Part shown: positions 29,204 to 39,321 of the stretch, one piece after another
Numbering within the stretch: the first letter of the stretch is position 1
Layout: the number at the start of each line of letters is the position of its first letter
DNA from: Hyphomicrobiales bacterium
GTDB taxonomy: Bacteria; Pseudomonadota; Alphaproteobacteria; Rhizobiales; Rhizobiaceae
Assembly (NCBI GenBank): GCA_900473205.1
Contig: UCLB01000035.1
Coordinates: forward strand, 70,543-134,542
DNA length: 64,000 nt
Reading direction: 5' to 3'
Notes under the pieces: generated by a model
Seen by the model: only the letters and a program-made list of their open reading frames with translations
Told to the model about the DNA's origin: nothing
Databases searched by the model: none
Made by a program: the position numbers and the translations under genes

Positions 29204-30445
29204 ATGATGAGATCGACCCGCATTGCTGTCTTGTTTCTGGGTATTCCGTGGCTGGCCAGCGCCAGTTACGGATACGCCCAGAGCGATTTGCCGCCAGCCA
29301 AGATCCTGCGGTCCCTCCAGTTCGTCCAGGACTCGGTGGTAATGGGTGATCACTCCGCGCGGGAAATGCAGAAATATCTTCTCGAGACGATCGACTCGAC
29401 CCTGCGAACAGCCGATGCCGCGATTTTTGAAGACTCGCGCAATGCCGATGCAGCACTCGCGTACATCATGAGCGGCGGTAACCCGCAAACGCTGGATTAT
29501 CTCGTGGCGAGGGATGTGCAGGGCCATTTTGATACCCGCATCACCAATATCCTGCAAAAGTACTTGAACGGACGCGGCAGCCAGGTCGAAAAGATCCTGA
29601 CCGATATCCTTCCGGAATATCGCAAGGGCGTGCTTGGTCCCTATCTCATGCTGATTGCGGGCAATATCACCGTCAACCGAGATCCGGTCGCATCACTGGC
29701 CTTTTTTGACGATGCACGCTTAACCGCCCCGGGCACCATAATAGAAGAGGCGGCGCTAAGGCGGTCGATCATCGCGATGATCCAGGCCAAGGATCATGAC
29801 AAGGCGCTGAGTTATATCCGCAAATACGCCGTTCGCTTTCTGCATTCGCCGTATGCGTCTCAGTTTGCGGATCTGTTCGTGAATTTTGCAGTTGAAGGCT
29901 TCGCAACGGTTCCGAAGGAAAAGATCGAAGAGATCACCCAGTTGATGGACCCGGCGCGCGCTGAGGAAATCTATCTGCGCATTGCGCGACAGGCGTCTTT
30001 GCGCGGGCAGAGCGAGCTTGCGCGTTTTGCAACGGAGCAGGCGACCCTGCTGACATCGGAAACCGGCGATATATCGCGTGCCCCTCTGTCGAAACTCTAT
30101 TCCGGGCTAGCCAGCGTTCCGAGCGAGGGCGTCCACATTGCCAGCGAGCTACTGGCAAGCATACCGAATGATGAACTGTCCGAACGTGATCTGGCTTTGC
30201 GCGACGCTGCAAAAGCAATTGCCGAACAGATCGTGAGAGTACCGACTGCCGAAAACCCTTCCGGGCGGCCGGGTCAAAACCCGACGGGCGAAAGTGCGGC
30301 TGTTGTGCAGGCGAGTGACGAAGACACGAAGATGCAGGAACAGACAGGCCAGGCCGTTGCCGGAGCGCCATTGAAGGAATTTTTCGACAAGAGCCGGGCT
30401 CGTTTGAACGAGATAGATTCTTTGTTGGAGCAGGAGGAGAAGTAG
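29204..30445 (+). CDS. motC: Periplasmic motility protein MotC
   Basis: Rhizobial periplasmic protein that binds MotB and stabilises the stator; MotE is its chaperone. About 414 residues with an N-terminal signal peptide (IAVLFLGIPWLASASYGYAQS). The rest is predicted helical. Start at the first of two ATG codons after GAGGCAGCGG; the TTG at 29192 overlaps the motB stop. It lies in the order motB-motC-motD. Confidence 0.92.
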   Translation: MMRSTRIAVLFLGIPWLASASYGYAQSDLPPAKILRSLQFVQDSVVMGDHSAREMQKYLLETIDSTLRTADAAIFEDSRNADAALAYIMSGGNPQTLDYLVARDVQGHFDTRITNILQKYLNGRGSQVEKILTDILPEYRKGVLGPYLMLIAGNITVNRDPVASLAFFDDARLTAPGTIIEEAALRRSIIAMIQAKDHDKALSYIRKYAVRFLHSPYASQFADLFVNFAVEGFATVPKEKIEEITQLMDPARAEEIYLRIARQASLRGQSELARFATEQATLLTSETGDISRAPLSKLYSGLASVPSEGVHIASELLASIPNDELSERDLALRDAAKAIAEQIVRVPTAENPSGRPGQNPTGESAAVVQASDEDTKMQEQTGQAVAGAPLKEFFDKSRARLNEIDSLLEQEEK

Positions 30446-30446
30446 G

Positions 30447-31901
30447 ATGAATGTCTTAGCAACGATTGTTCCGAGTAAAACCGAAGTCGCCAGCCAGGCG
30501 ACGCGGCAGGATAGGGATAATGGATCGAAGCGTGGGGGATCGGGCTTTTCCGACACCATGAGTTCGCTCGACAAAGGCGGCTCCTCCAAACAGGGTTCCT
30601 CCACTAGCGCCTCCGCAGGTTCCTGTGCTGACCAAAAGGCTGCGCCCGCCGCGCAAAGCGGCACAACTGCTCCAACCGATCAGACACAAACCGTCGTCAG
30701 CAAGCCTGCCGCGCCCAACACGCTCTTTCTGGAGCCAGCCGCCACACCCGTCACACAGTCTCTGAGCGAGACAGTTGTGACGCTCCCGGCGGATGGGACA
30801 AGCCCGGTCATGGACGTGAAGGTTCCGCAGACGGTGCCGGCCAATCTTGGCAATCCTTTCGATGCGCTAGTTGAGAATGAGACGCTCCCTGTTGTCAGCG
30901 ATCTGGCAAAGCTTGTGACGGCGTTGAGCAAGCTGGCTGGCTCTTCTGCGGCATCCGAGACGGATGAGACGACAGATGAAGCTGGTGACGAGGCAACCGA
31001 CGTTGATGCCACGCCGGTTGATGCTGCCAATGGAAATCTGGATTTGCTGTCCTTGCTTGCATCGACTGCAATGCCGGTTGCTCAACCCGTTGCGCAGAAT
31101 GTGCCGCAGGCCAAGGGAACCGAGGGTTCGGCTCTGGAAGCAATATCGGGAGCTGCTCTTGGTGAAGACGCTCTCGCAGGAAGTGCCGATACGACAGCCA
31201 CTGTCGTCAGATTGCAGAAGCAGGATGTACCGTCCGTCGATCTTCACATCGCCACACAGGAAGATGGATCGAAGAAGCTTGATGTTACAACGGCCACCGG
31301 TGATGTTGCCGATGTTGTGCAGGTCGTGGAAAGCAGACGATTTGTCGGTCTTGCGGCACCTACCAATACGACGGCGATTACTAGCGCCATGGCTGCTGAC
31401 CCGGATTGGGCCGCCTCAATGGCTGGCCAGACTAGCAATTCTCCGATGATTGCCAGCACCGGCCAGGTCGTTCACGTCCTGAAGATACAAATGGCGCCGG
31501 TGGAGTTGGGGCACGTTACGGCGGCGCTGAAGCTGGTAGGGGATGACCTCAGTGTCCAGCTCACCGCCCATACGCTGAAGGGCTATAGCGAGCTGCAAAA
31601 AGACAGCAATGGCATTCTCGATGCCTTGAAAGCGCAGGGTTTCAGTGTCGATCAGGTAACCGTGACGCTGGCAAGCAACACGGAACGGCAGGATAGCAGT
31701 ACCGGCAACCGTCAACCATCCGATCCTGGACAGCAGGGCGCGCAACAAGGCCAACGCGGCCATGAAGAAAAGCCCCAGGAACAATTCAATAGACAGTCCG
31801 GAACGCGCATTAGAGAGGAAGCCATCAGTCATGAAAGCACTTCACCGTCTGAAGCACCTGCTCGCAGTTCCAGCGCTCGTCCTGACCACCTTTACCTGTG
31901 A
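30447..31901 (+). CDS. motD: Hook-length control protein MotD (FliK)
   Basis: 484 residues. The N-terminal two thirds are low-complexity, rich in Ser, Thr, Ala and Gln. The C-terminal domain (about residues 345-415: KIQMAPVELGHVTAALKLVG, LQKDSNGILDALKAQG) is the hook-length-control (FliK) fold. In Sinorhizobium this gene was first called motD. It starts one base after the motC stop. Its 3' end overlaps the transglycosylase gene by 71 bases. Confidence 0.88.
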   Translation: MNVLATIVPSKTEVASQATRQDRDNGSKRGGSGFSDTMSSLDKGGSSKQGSSTSASAGSCADQKAAPAAQSGTTAPTDQTQTVVSKPAAPNTLFLEPAATPVTQSLSETVVTLPADGTSPVMDVKVPQTVPANLGNPFDALVENETLPVVSDLAKLVTALSKLAGSSAASETDETTDEAGDEATDVDATPVDAANGNLDLLSLLASTAMPVAQPVAQNVPQAKGTEGSALEAISGAALGEDALAGSADTTATVVRLQKQDVPSVDLHIATQEDGSKKLDVTTATGDVADVVQVVESRRFVGLAAPTNTTAITSAMAADPDWAASMAGQTSNSPMIASTGQVVHVLKIQMAPVELGHVTAALKLVGDDLSVQLTAHTLKGYSELQKDSNGILDALKAQGFSVDQVTVTLASNTERQDSSTGNRQPSDPGQQGAQQGQRGHEEKPQEQFNRQSGTRIREEAISHESTSPSEAPARSSSARPDHLYL

Positions 31902-32421
31902 GGCTTCCCAGCCCGCAGCAACGGTTGACTGCGAGCGGCAGATACAGGCAGCAGCTGGCCGATATGGAATACCCGAAGGTATTCTCTATTCGGTCGGTCT
32001 GACGGAGACGGGACGCAAGGGCTCTCTGAGCCCCTATGCCATAAACATCGAAGGCAAGGCCTATTTTCCGCAGAGCATGCCAGAGGCCTACAGGATGGTT
32101 GATGATGCCCGGCGTGGCGGCGCGAAGCTGATCGACATCGGCTGCATGCAGATAAACGTCTATTTTCACGGCACCGAATTCGCTTCCGTTGCTGATATGT
32201 TCGACCCCGCGAAGAACGTTGCCTATGCCGCGCAGTTCCTCAAAAGGCTCCATGATCGGCACGACACATGGACAATGGCGGTAGCCAGATACCATGCCGG
32301 ACCCAATAACGACCCCGCGCAACAACGATACGTGTGCCGGGTCATTAGTAACCTGATTGCCACGGGTTATGGGAAATGGACTGCCAATGCGCGAACCTTC
32401 TGTGCTAGTGCGGCAACTTAA
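31831..32421 (+). CDS. Lytic transglycosylase (flagellar cluster)
   Basis: Predicted periplasmic muramidase that opens the cell wall for rod growth. 196 residues with a signal peptide (HLLAVPALVLTTFTCEA), then an SLT-type domain with YGIPEGILYSVGLTETG carrying the catalytic Glu and the IGCMQINVYFHG motif. The start codon lies inside the end of motD. An equivalent gene precedes rem in Sinorhizobium. Confidence 0.85.
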   Translation: MKALHRLKHLLAVPALVLTTFTCEASQPAATVDCERQIQAAAGRYGIPEGILYSVGLTETGRKGSLSPYAINIEGKAYFPQSMPEAYRMVDDARRGGAKLIDIGCMQINVYFHGTEFASVADMFDPAKNVAYAAQFLKRLHDRHDTWTMAVARYHAGPNNDPAQQRYVCRVISNLIATGYGKWTANARTFCASAAT

Positions 32422-32692
32422 AGTTTTATAAATCGCCTACCTGACGGCCTTCAAACAAATGCGGCGAGATTCGGTCAAAAACGACTCTGCAACAGCTAAG
32501 TGGCTTGACTCGCACTTTTCCCCCGAAAAAATATCCCTAAATTTGAAAAGGCATACTAGATATAGATCAAATCGGGACAATATGGTTAATCAATTATTAA
32601 TTAATGCCTGTGTTATTTCGTAGTTGTGGGAGATTCCCGCGATTCGTACACCCATGCTTGTAGATTGGCTACACTGATTCGGAGGCGGACGA
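32422..32692. promoter_or_regulatory. Intergenic region upstream of rem
   Basis: 271 bases with no gene, AT-rich in the middle (around 32560-32620). As the target of VisN/VisR in rhizobia, rem is expected to have its own promoter here. I see no clear palindromic operator. Confidence 0.4.
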
Positions 32693-33364
32693 ATGATCGT
32701 GGTAGTTGATGAGCGCAAGCTTGTTAAGGACGGGTACACAGCCCTTTTTGGGCGAGAGGGAATTCCCTCGACTGGATTTGATCCAGCAGAATTTGGCGAA
32801 TGGGTCCACTCGGCGGCGGATTCCGATATTGCGGCAATCGAAGCGTTTTTGATTGGTCAGGCAGACACGACTCACGAGTTGCCACGCACCATCCGGGATC
32901 GCTCTCAGGCACCGGTGATCGCAGTTAGCGATCATCATTCCCTGGACGCTACCTTGGCCCTGTTTGACTGTGGCGTGGACGATGTCGTCCGCAAGCCAGT
33001 GCATCCAAGAGAGATCCTGGCACGCGCAGCGGCAATTCGCCGTCGCCTGTCGGTTCTCACGAATTTTACAGATGCGGGCCCGATCCGCGTTTTCTCCGAT
33101 GGACGCGATCCGGAAGTTAGTGGCGAGGTATTCCCATTGCCGCGCCGTGAGCGCCGTATCCTCGAATACTTAATCGCAAACCGCGGTCGTCGCGTTTCCA
33201 AGGCGCAAATCTTCAACGCGATCTACGGCATCTTCGACGAAGAAGTCGAAGAAAACGTCGTCGAAAGCCACATCAGTAAGCTGCGCAAGAAGCTGCGCAA
33301 GAAGCTCGGTTTCGACCCAATCGATTCGAAGCGGTTTCTGGGTTACTGCATCGACTGGAGCTGA
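32693..33364 (+). CDS. rem: OmpR-type motility activator Rem
   Basis: Exponential-phase activator of flagellar and motility genes in rhizobia, itself under VisN/VisR. 223 residues: an atypical receiver domain (about 1-115) lacking a clear phospho-acceptor aspartate where one is expected ([13 protein letters not shown]), and a C-terminal winged-helix domain ([33 protein letters not shown]). Activity is therefore probably not controlled by phosphorylation. A terminator follows. Confidence 0.92.
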   Translation: MIVVVDERKLVKDGYTALFGREGIPSTGFDPAEFGEWVHSAADSDIAAIEAFLIGQADTTHELPRTIRDRSQAPVIAVSDHHSLDATLALFDCGVDDVVRKPVHPREILARAAAIRRRLSVLTNFTDAGPIRVFSDGRDPEVSGEVFPLPRRERRILEYLIANRGRRVSKAQIFNAIYGIFDEEVEENVVESHISKLRKKLRKKLGFDPIDSKRFLGYCIDWS

Positions 33365-33427
33365 GCGAGTGTTGCTGAAAATCCAGAAGCGATTTTTGGC
33401 AGATAGAACGAAGCTTCATAAGATACG

Positions 33428-33459
33428 CGCCGTGGGTCCAAACAGCCCGCGGCGTTTTT
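33428..33459 (+). terminator. Terminator after rem
   Basis: Stem CGCCGTGGG/CCCGCGGCG (one wobble pair) with a 9-base loop, followed by TTTTT. Confidence 0.8.
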
Positions 33460-33643
33460 GTTTTATCGTGTAACTATCGATAGTTAGGCGTCACCATTGG
33501 CCGCTGATTAAATTCGCGGATCGGTGAAAGGTTCCACCCAAGACTTTCTTTTTGACCGGTTTTTTCAATCGGAAAGAAAAGCAGACAGCCTCACGCAAGG
33601 CTTGCATCCTAATTTCGCTACAGATGAGAACAGAGGATTCGAA

Positions 33644-34909
33644 ATGAGCCTTTTTGGAACGATGAAAACAGCCGTATCCGGCATGAATGCCCAGTCCAAC
33701 AAGCTGGGCACTGTCGGCGACAACATCGCTAATGCCAGCACGACTGGTTACAAAAGCGCATCGACCGCGTTTTCTTCCCTCGTTTTGAATTCTGGCGGCG
33801 GCGGCGGCAACTACAACTCCGGTGGCGTCGATACCAAGGTCAAATATTCGATTTCTCAGGCTGGTGCGACTGTCGCAACGCAATCCCCGACGGACCTCGC
33901 CATCAATGGCGATGGCTTCTTCGTTGTTCAGGATGCATCGGGCAGTATTTTCCTGACGCGTGCCGGCTCTTTCACAGCAGATGACAATGGCAATCTTGTC
34001 AATGATGCAGGCTTCACGCTTCTTGGCTACCAGAACAATGGAACAACGCCGACAACTGTCGTCAACAGCTACGACGGCCTGGTCCCCGTAAACATCGGAG
34101 CCAGCGGTCTGACCGCGACCGCCTCTACAGAAGGCCAGTTGAAAGGCAACCTTAACAAGTCTGCGGTGATTGCCGAAGATTTGCCGAGCGAAAATCCTAC
34201 CACCTCCATCGATCTCGAAAAAAACGGCATTCTGAAGACCTCGATGACGGGTTACAACGCTTATGGCGAGACGGTCAAATATGACTTTTACTTCGCCAAG
34301 ACGGATGTCGATACATGGGAAGTCACCGTCTATGACGCCTCAAAATCGACGAATGGCGGGTTCCCGTATTCCGACGGCCCAGTCTCCGGTCCTGAGACAA
34401 TGAATTATGATATCGGTACACTCACTGATCCTGAAACGATCACCATCGATGACCCGAATAACGACCTGAGTATTACCATTGACCTCAGCGCCATGACGCA
34501 GTTGGGGAGTGCATCGACAGGTGATGGCGGTAACATCAACGGAAATCCAGCAGAAGCGGTGCAGTCCGTATCCGTTTCGGCCGATGGCACCGTTTACGCT
34601 AACTATGCCAAATCCGCTGCTCGCGCGCTTTACCAGATTCCGCTGGCTGATGTCGCAAGTCCCGACAATCTGACGGTACTCTCAGGCAACGTGTTCCAGA
34701 CCAGTGCGGAATCGGGTGTGGTTACTCTTGGTTTCGCGGGCACGTCCGGTTTCGGCAGCATCAATTCAAAACAGCTCGAGTCTTCCAACGTCGATACGGC
34801 GACCGAGCTGACCGAGATGATCCAGGCGCAGCGTAGCTACACCGCAAACTCCAAGGTCTTCCAGACCGGTTCCGATCTGATGGAAACTCTCATCAATCTG
34901 GTACGATAA
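33644..34909 (+). CDS. flgE: Flagellar hook protein FlgE
   Basis: Structural subunit of the hook. 421 residues from the ATG at 33644, which has AGAGGA upstream; the open frame begins 120 bases earlier but those residues do not fit the family. The N-terminal rod/hook motif (MSLFGTMKTAVSGMNAQSNK, NIANASTTGYK) and the C-terminal SYTANSKVFQTGSDLMETLI helix are clear. First gene of flgE-flgK-flgL-flaF-flbT-flgD. Confidence 0.95.
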   Translation: MSLFGTMKTAVSGMNAQSNKLGTVGDNIANASTTGYKSASTAFSSLVLNSGGGGGNYNSGGVDTKVKYSISQAGATVATQSPTDLAINGDGFFVVQDASGSIFLTRAGSFTADDNGNLVNDAGFTLLGYQNNGTTPTTVVNSYDGLVPVNIGASGLTATASTEGQLKGNLNKSAVIAEDLPSENPTTSIDLEKNGILKTSMTGYNAYGETVKYDFYFAKTDVDTWEVTVYDASKSTNGGFPYSDGPVSGPETMNYDIGTLTDPETITIDDPNNDLSITIDLSAMTQLGSASTGDGGNINGNPAEAVQSVSVSADGTVYANYAKSAARALYQIPLADVASPDNLTVLSGNVFQTSAESGVVTLGFAGTSGFGSINSKQLESSNVDTATELTEMIQAQRSYTANSKVFQTGSDLMETLINLVR

Positions 34910-34928
34910 CGTTATAGAGGACGGGTGA

Positions 34929-36371
34929 ATGTCGCTTGCTTCGGCGCTTAATACGACAAAGGCAACTCTGAGCAATAATGCTGTTCAGAGTGGCGTCGTT
35001 TCGAACAATATATCGAATGCCAGCTCTGCGGATTATAATCGCCGAACTGCGATCACCACCACGAATGCGTCCACCGGTGCGACCGTTGTCAAGATCGAGC
35101 GGACAGAAGATGCCGCGCTTTTGAAGCAGACTTTGTCCGCCACGTCTGACGATGCTGGCAAACAGACGTTCCTCGACGGCATGAATTCTCTCAGCGTCGT
35201 TTTGGGCGGTGAGGAATATACGGCAGCACCTGCCACCTATCTCTCCACTCTGCAAAATGCTTTGCAGACTTATGCGGCTTCGCCAAGCGATGTTACGTTG
35301 GCCTCCGCTGTCGTCAGTGCGTCGGCCGATGTTGCCAATGCGCTGAACACATCGACACAATCCGTTCAGGCACTGAGAGCAGATGCCGATACGGAAATTG
35401 CTACCACGGTTTCCAAGCTCAACCAGCTTCTGTCGGATTTTGAGACGGCAAATAACGCCGTCAAGCTGGCAACATCTTCAGGTGGCGATCCGAATAACGC
35501 GCTCGACCAGCGCGAAGGTCTTCTCAAGCAGATTTCCGAGATTGTCGGCGTATCGAGCTCTGTCCGGTCGAACAACGACATGGTGCTTTATACTAGCGAT
35601 GGTACGACACTTTTTGAGACCACACCTAGAAAAGTGTCGTTCGATGCGGTGGCCGCATATGATGCCAGCTCGACCGGTAACAGCATTTACATCGATGGTG
35701 TCGCTGTAAAGTCAGGCGAGGGTAGCAACACCAACGCGAAGGGCAGCCTGCCAGCACTTTTGCAGCTGCGCGACCAAGTCTACCCCAACTACCAGTCGCA
35801 ACTGGATGAAATCGCCCGTGGCTTGATGGGTGCCTTTGCCGAGACGGATACTGGCGGCAATGCAATCGCTGGACTGTTCACGACGTCAGATGGTTCTGAA
35901 GTCGATTTTGAGACCCCGGAACTCGTTTCAGGTCTGGCAGGCCTGATCACGGTATCGGCTGACGCCAAGGCATCTCCGGTAAAGCTTCGTGATGGCAGCA
36001 TTGCGGGTGACTCGCCGAACACCGATGGTTCGACCGGCTATTCCGATCTTCTCTACAAATACGCGGCAGCACTCAACACGCAGATAGAATTCGATCCCAA
36101 TGCAGGGATTTCCACCAATGTGACATTGCTGAGCTTTGCCACGGACTCCGCCGGTTGGGCCGAAGAGTATCGCAGCAATGCGACGACGGCTGCGGAAAGC
36201 ACATCTGCCATGCTGACCAAGGCGAAGGAAAGCTATTCCAATTCGACCGGCGTCAACCTGGACGAAGAACTGATCCAGATGCTGGATATCGAGCAATCCT
36301 ACAAAGCAGCAGCAAAACTGATGTCGACCATCGACGAGCTGTTGAAGACGCTGATGGAGGCCGCGAACTGA
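34929..36371 (+). CDS. flgK: Hook-filament junction protein FlgK
   Basis: First junction protein between hook and filament. 480 residues with the N-terminal motif NNISNASSADYNRR and a C-terminal LDEELIQMLDIEQSYKAAAK helix typical of FlgK. It follows flgE after 19 bases and is followed by flgL after one base. Confidence 0.93.
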   Translation: MSLASALNTTKATLSNNAVQSGVVSNNISNASSADYNRRTAITTTNASTGATVVKIERTEDAALLKQTLSATSDDAGKQTFLDGMNSLSVVLGGEEYTAAPATYLSTLQNALQTYAASPSDVTLASAVVSASADVANALNTSTQSVQALRADADTEIATTVSKLNQLLSDFETANNAVKLATSSGGDPNNALDQREGLLKQISEIVGVSSSVRSNNDMVLYTSDGTTLFETTPRKVSFDAVAAYDASSTGNSIYIDGVAVKSGEGSNTNAKGSLPALLQLRDQVYPNYQSQLDEIARGLMGAFAETDTGGNAIAGLFTTSDGSEVDFETPELVSGLAGLITVSADAKASPVKLRDGSIAGDSPNTDGSTGYSDLLYKYAAALNTQIEFDPNAGISTNVTLLSFATDSAGWAEEYRSNATTAAESTSAMLTKAKESYSNSTGVNLDEELIQMLDIEQSYKAAAKLMSTIDELLKTLMEAAN

Positions 36372-36372
36372 T

Positions 36373-37386
36373 ATGAAGACCACAGCTATTTCATCTCTTT
36401 CCATCAGCACGGCCATGCAGTTGACCGTCTCGAATGCGCAGACGGAAATCACCAAGCTTCAGAAAGAAGCCGTGACGGGCACCTATTCCGACGTTGGTCT
36501 GGAGCTTGGGACACGGACATCCACAAGTATGGACTACACGCGCGAAAGCGGTCGCCTGCAGTCGATTATCGACGCCAACGCCGTCGCCGAACAGCGCATG
36601 GATGCGTCACAGCTCGCCATGGAAAACATGTCGTCTTCCGCGCAGACACTTCTGAACTCGGTGATCGCGCTCAGCGGCAACACGGATACCAGCAGCCTTG
36701 CCGTCGCCCAGACGACAGCCAAGTCCACGCTGGAAAATTTCGTCAGCTATGCGAACACCTCCGTAAACGGCGAATTCCTCTTTTCCGGTATCAACACGGA
36801 TGTCCAGACGCTGGGTGACGACTTCATTACTGATGTTACCGACGACTTCAACGAGGCTTTCACGGCTGCGTTTCCAGACCCTTCTTCCGCCACTGCGGAA
36901 GACATGAAAACGTTCCTGTCCGATTATCAGGACAGCTTCGACTGGTCGCAGTGGACGGGTGCCTCCGAGACAACCATGAGCAGTCGCATTAGTACTTCGG
37001 AAACCGTATCTACATCCACGACTGCCAATTCGGATGGTTTCAAAAGCCTTGTCATGGCGAGTGTGATATCGTCGCAGATGGTAAACTCTGGATTGAGTTC
37101 GAGTGCCCTAGCCGTCGTCAATGACACGACCACCAGCCTTGCGGGATCTGCGATCTCCGGCATCGATACCGAGCGTGCAAAAATTGGCCTGTCCCAGGAA
37201 CGCGTGGAAAAGGCGAATACCTATATGAGTTCTCAAAAGACGATCATCGACACACAGCTGACCAATCTGATTGGCGTCGATACCTATGAGGCCTCCACAC
37301 GTCTGACCACGCTGCTCAACCAGGTCGAGACGTCCTACAGCATCACATCCAAGATACAGGGCCTGAGCCTGGTTAACTATCTCTAG
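36373..37386 (+). CDS. flgL: Hook-filament junction protein FlgL
   Basis: Second junction protein. 337 residues with a flagellin-like N-terminus (SLSISTAMQLTVSNAQTEIT) and the C-terminal LTTLLNQVETSYSITSKIQG helix. It lies directly after flgK. FlgL is flagellin-like in sequence, but the place and length fit FlgL. Confidence 0.9.
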   Translation: MKTTAISSLSISTAMQLTVSNAQTEITKLQKEAVTGTYSDVGLELGTRTSTSMDYTRESGRLQSIIDANAVAEQRMDASQLAMENMSSSAQTLLNSVIALSGNTDTSSLAVAQTTAKSTLENFVSYANTSVNGEFLFSGINTDVQTLGDDFITDVTDDFNEAFTAAFPDPSSATAEDMKTFLSDYQDSFDWSQWTGASETTMSSRISTSETVSTSTTANSDGFKSLVMASVISSQMVNSGLSSSALAVVNDTTTSLAGSAISGIDTERAKIGLSQERVEKANTYMSSQKTIIDTQLTNLIGVDTYEASTRLTTLLNQVETSYSITSKIQGLSLVNYL

Positions 37387-37440
37387 GGAATACAGAAACG
37401 CCTATGACGGGTGGCAGTTAAGACCATGAAGGAAAGATGA

Positions 37441-37788
37441 ATGTTCCAGTTTTCATATGCGGAGATAATGGAGGATGACCCCAATATCGCCCGCGATAGG
37501 GAAAGACAGGTTCTACAGAGATCGATTGAACTTCTCGCAGTGGCCAAGGACAACGACAGCTACGGCAAGGACGGCATCGAGGCAATTTTTTACACACGAC
37601 GCGTTTGGACCAGACTCATTGACGATCTCAAGCAGCCCGAAAACGAGTTGCCTGTTGAACTAAAAGCCAACCTGATATCCATCGCTATCTGGATTCTTAG
37701 AGAGTGCGAGCAGATACGCAAACGTAAATCGAAGAATTATCAGGGCATTATCGACGTTACAACCATCATCAAGGATGGATTAAAATGA
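37441..37788 (+). CDS. flaF: Flagellin synthesis regulator FlaF
   Basis: 115-residue alphaproteobacterial FlaF, needed for normal flagellin production; known to act with FlbT in Caulobacter and rhizobia. Recognised by [19 protein letters not shown] and by [17 protein letters not shown]. It overlaps flbT by 4 bases. Confidence 0.9.
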   Translation: MFQFSYAEIMEDDPNIARDRERQVLQRSIELLAVAKDNDSYGKDGIEAIFYTRRVWTRLIDDLKQPENELPVELKANLISIAIWILRECEQIRKRKSKNYQGIIDVTTIIKDGLK

Positions 37789-38231
37789 AAAGTACGCTGC
37801 GGATCTCTTTGAAGTCTGGAGAAAAAATCTTCATCAACGGCGCTGTGTTGCGTGTTGACAGGAAAGTATCTCTGGAATTTCTCAATGATGTGACATTCCT
37901 TCTTGAAAACCATGTGCTTCAGCTCGAAGACACGACCACACCTTTGAGACAGCTGTATTTCATCGTCCAGATGATGCTGATCAACCCGGAAGGCAAGGAG
38001 CAGTCGCTTTCCCTGTTCCGCAAGTCGATCACCATGCTGCTGACCACGTTCAAGAACGAGGAAATTCGTTCCGAGCTGAAGCGGATCGACGCAACGGTAT
38101 CGTCCGGCCGCCCATTTGATGCGCTGAAGACCATTCGCGGTCTCTATGCAAAAGAAGAGGCTATTCTCAACAGTCATGAAATCACCCCTGCGGTGGTGAA
38201 CGAACTGAGACGGGAAATCGCACCATGGTAG
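37785..38231 (+). CDS. flbT: Flagellin mRNA regulator FlbT
   Basis: 148-residue FlbT. In Caulobacter FlbT binds the 5' leader of a flagellin mRNA and controls its stability and translation. Typical residues are [20 protein letters not shown] and TLLENHV-like [19 protein letters not shown]. The conserved leaders of the four flagellin genes in this window are possible targets; that link is inference. Confidence 0.92.
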   Translation: MKSTLRISLKSGEKIFINGAVLRVDRKVSLEFLNDVTFLLENHVLQLEDTTTPLRQLYFIVQMMLINPEGKEQSLSLFRKSITMLLTTFKNEEIRSELKRIDATVSSGRPFDALKTIRGLYAKEEAILNSHEITPAVVNELRREIAPW

Positions 38232-38650
38232 ACGCAGTTACAGGTACCACATCCACCGCAGCGACTACCTCCACGACATCGACGTCCAAGACCGATGCGA
38301 ACAAGGCCTCGCTGGATTACGATAACTTCCTGCAACTTTTGATCGCGCAGATGAAGAACCAGGATCCGACCGATCCTATGGATGCCAGTGAACAGGTCGC
38401 GCAGTTGGCGACCTTCTCGCAGGTCGAACAGACGATCAAGACGAACACCAATCTTGAAAGCCTGATCTCGGCTTCCTCGCTCTCCAACGCGTCATCCTAT
38501 ATCGGTAAGACGATTACGAGTGCAGACGGAAAGACGTCCGGCGTCATTACCTCCGTGGAAGTAACGTCTGAAGGCTTGACTGCAACCACCGCAGCAGGCG
38601 CGTCGATTGCCATCGGTCAGGGCATCAAAATCTCGCAGACCGCTGCATAA
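38225..38650 (+). CDS. flgD: Hook cap / hook assembly protein FlgD
   Basis: Cap required for hook polymerisation. 141 residues, short compared with enteric FlgD but normal for rhizobia. A Thr/Ser-rich start is followed by the family core [22 protein letters not shown]-type segment and [14 protein letters not shown]. It overlaps flbT by 7 bases. Confidence 0.92.
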   Translation: MVDAVTGTTSTAATTSTTSTSKTDANKASLDYDNFLQLLIAQMKNQDPTDPMDASEQVAQLATFSQVEQTIKTNTNLESLISASSLSNASSYIGKTITSADGKTSGVITSVEVTSEGLTATTAAGASIAIGQGIKISQTAA

Positions 38651-38829
38651 AGCCTGTTTGAAAACGTCGGACGGGTCGCATCAGCCGGCTCTCCACATCG
38701 AGTTTCCAAACAGACTCTTAACGGTCGATCTCGAATCATATACCGTTCTTTGCAGACGGAAACGGCGTCACTGACTATTTGACTTCCTCAACTCGGCTTC
38801 GTGACGCCGGTTAGATCGAGCGGACTGAG

Positions 38830-39096
38830 ATGAACGAGGCCGACGCTCTCGACATTATGCGAAGTGCCATCTGGACCGTGCTGATTTCAGCGGGTCCAGC
38901 GGTGTCTGCTGCCATGGCAGTCGGCATCATCATCGGCCTCATTCAGGCGCTCACGCAGGTTCAGGAAGCAACCCTGACATTCGTGCCCAAGATCATCGCC
39001 GTCATGGTCGCAGTCGGCCTGTCCGCACCTTTCGTCGGCTCCCAGATCGGGATGTTCACGAATATGGTATTTTCCCGCGTCCAATCCGGATTTTAA
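38830..39096 (+). CDS. fliQ: Flagellar export gate protein FliQ
   Basis: 88-residue inner-membrane export component with two membrane helices (about residues 14-36 and 50-72) and the typical ALTQVQEATLTFVPKI loop. A 179-base gap separates it from flgD. In rhizobia flhA and fliR normally follow; here they lie at 56.1-59.0 kb, with the integrated element and housekeeping genes between. Confidence 0.92.
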   Translation: MNEADALDIMRSAIWTVLISAGPAVSAAMAVGIIIGLIQALTQVQEATLTFVPKIIAVMVAVGLSAPFVGSQIGMFTNMVFSRVQSGF

Positions 39097-39236
39097 AGCA
39101 GGAATGATGTGAAGCGACGAGTGAGTCGCTGGTTTTGCTTGCGCGATTCTCAACGAAAGTATGGATGAACTTCGTGCGCTCGACGCTTCGATGCACGCAA
39201 AAAGCGCTGTATCGTCTGTATTTTGGGGCTTTTACG

Positions 39237-39285
39237 AATGGTGCTGCGAAAGAGGATTGAACTCTCGACCTCTCCCTTACCAAGG
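39237..39285. repeat. attL: partial copy of tRNA-Thr 3' end
   Basis: 49 bases identical to 47452-47500, the 3' part of the tRNA-Thr gene, and cut off at the anticodon stem. It lies 37 bases from the end of the integrase gene and marks the left end of the integrated element. Confidence 0.93.
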
Positions 39286-39321
39286 CAAAAATTTTCGTTC
39301 GTAAAGCATTGTTATTCATGA

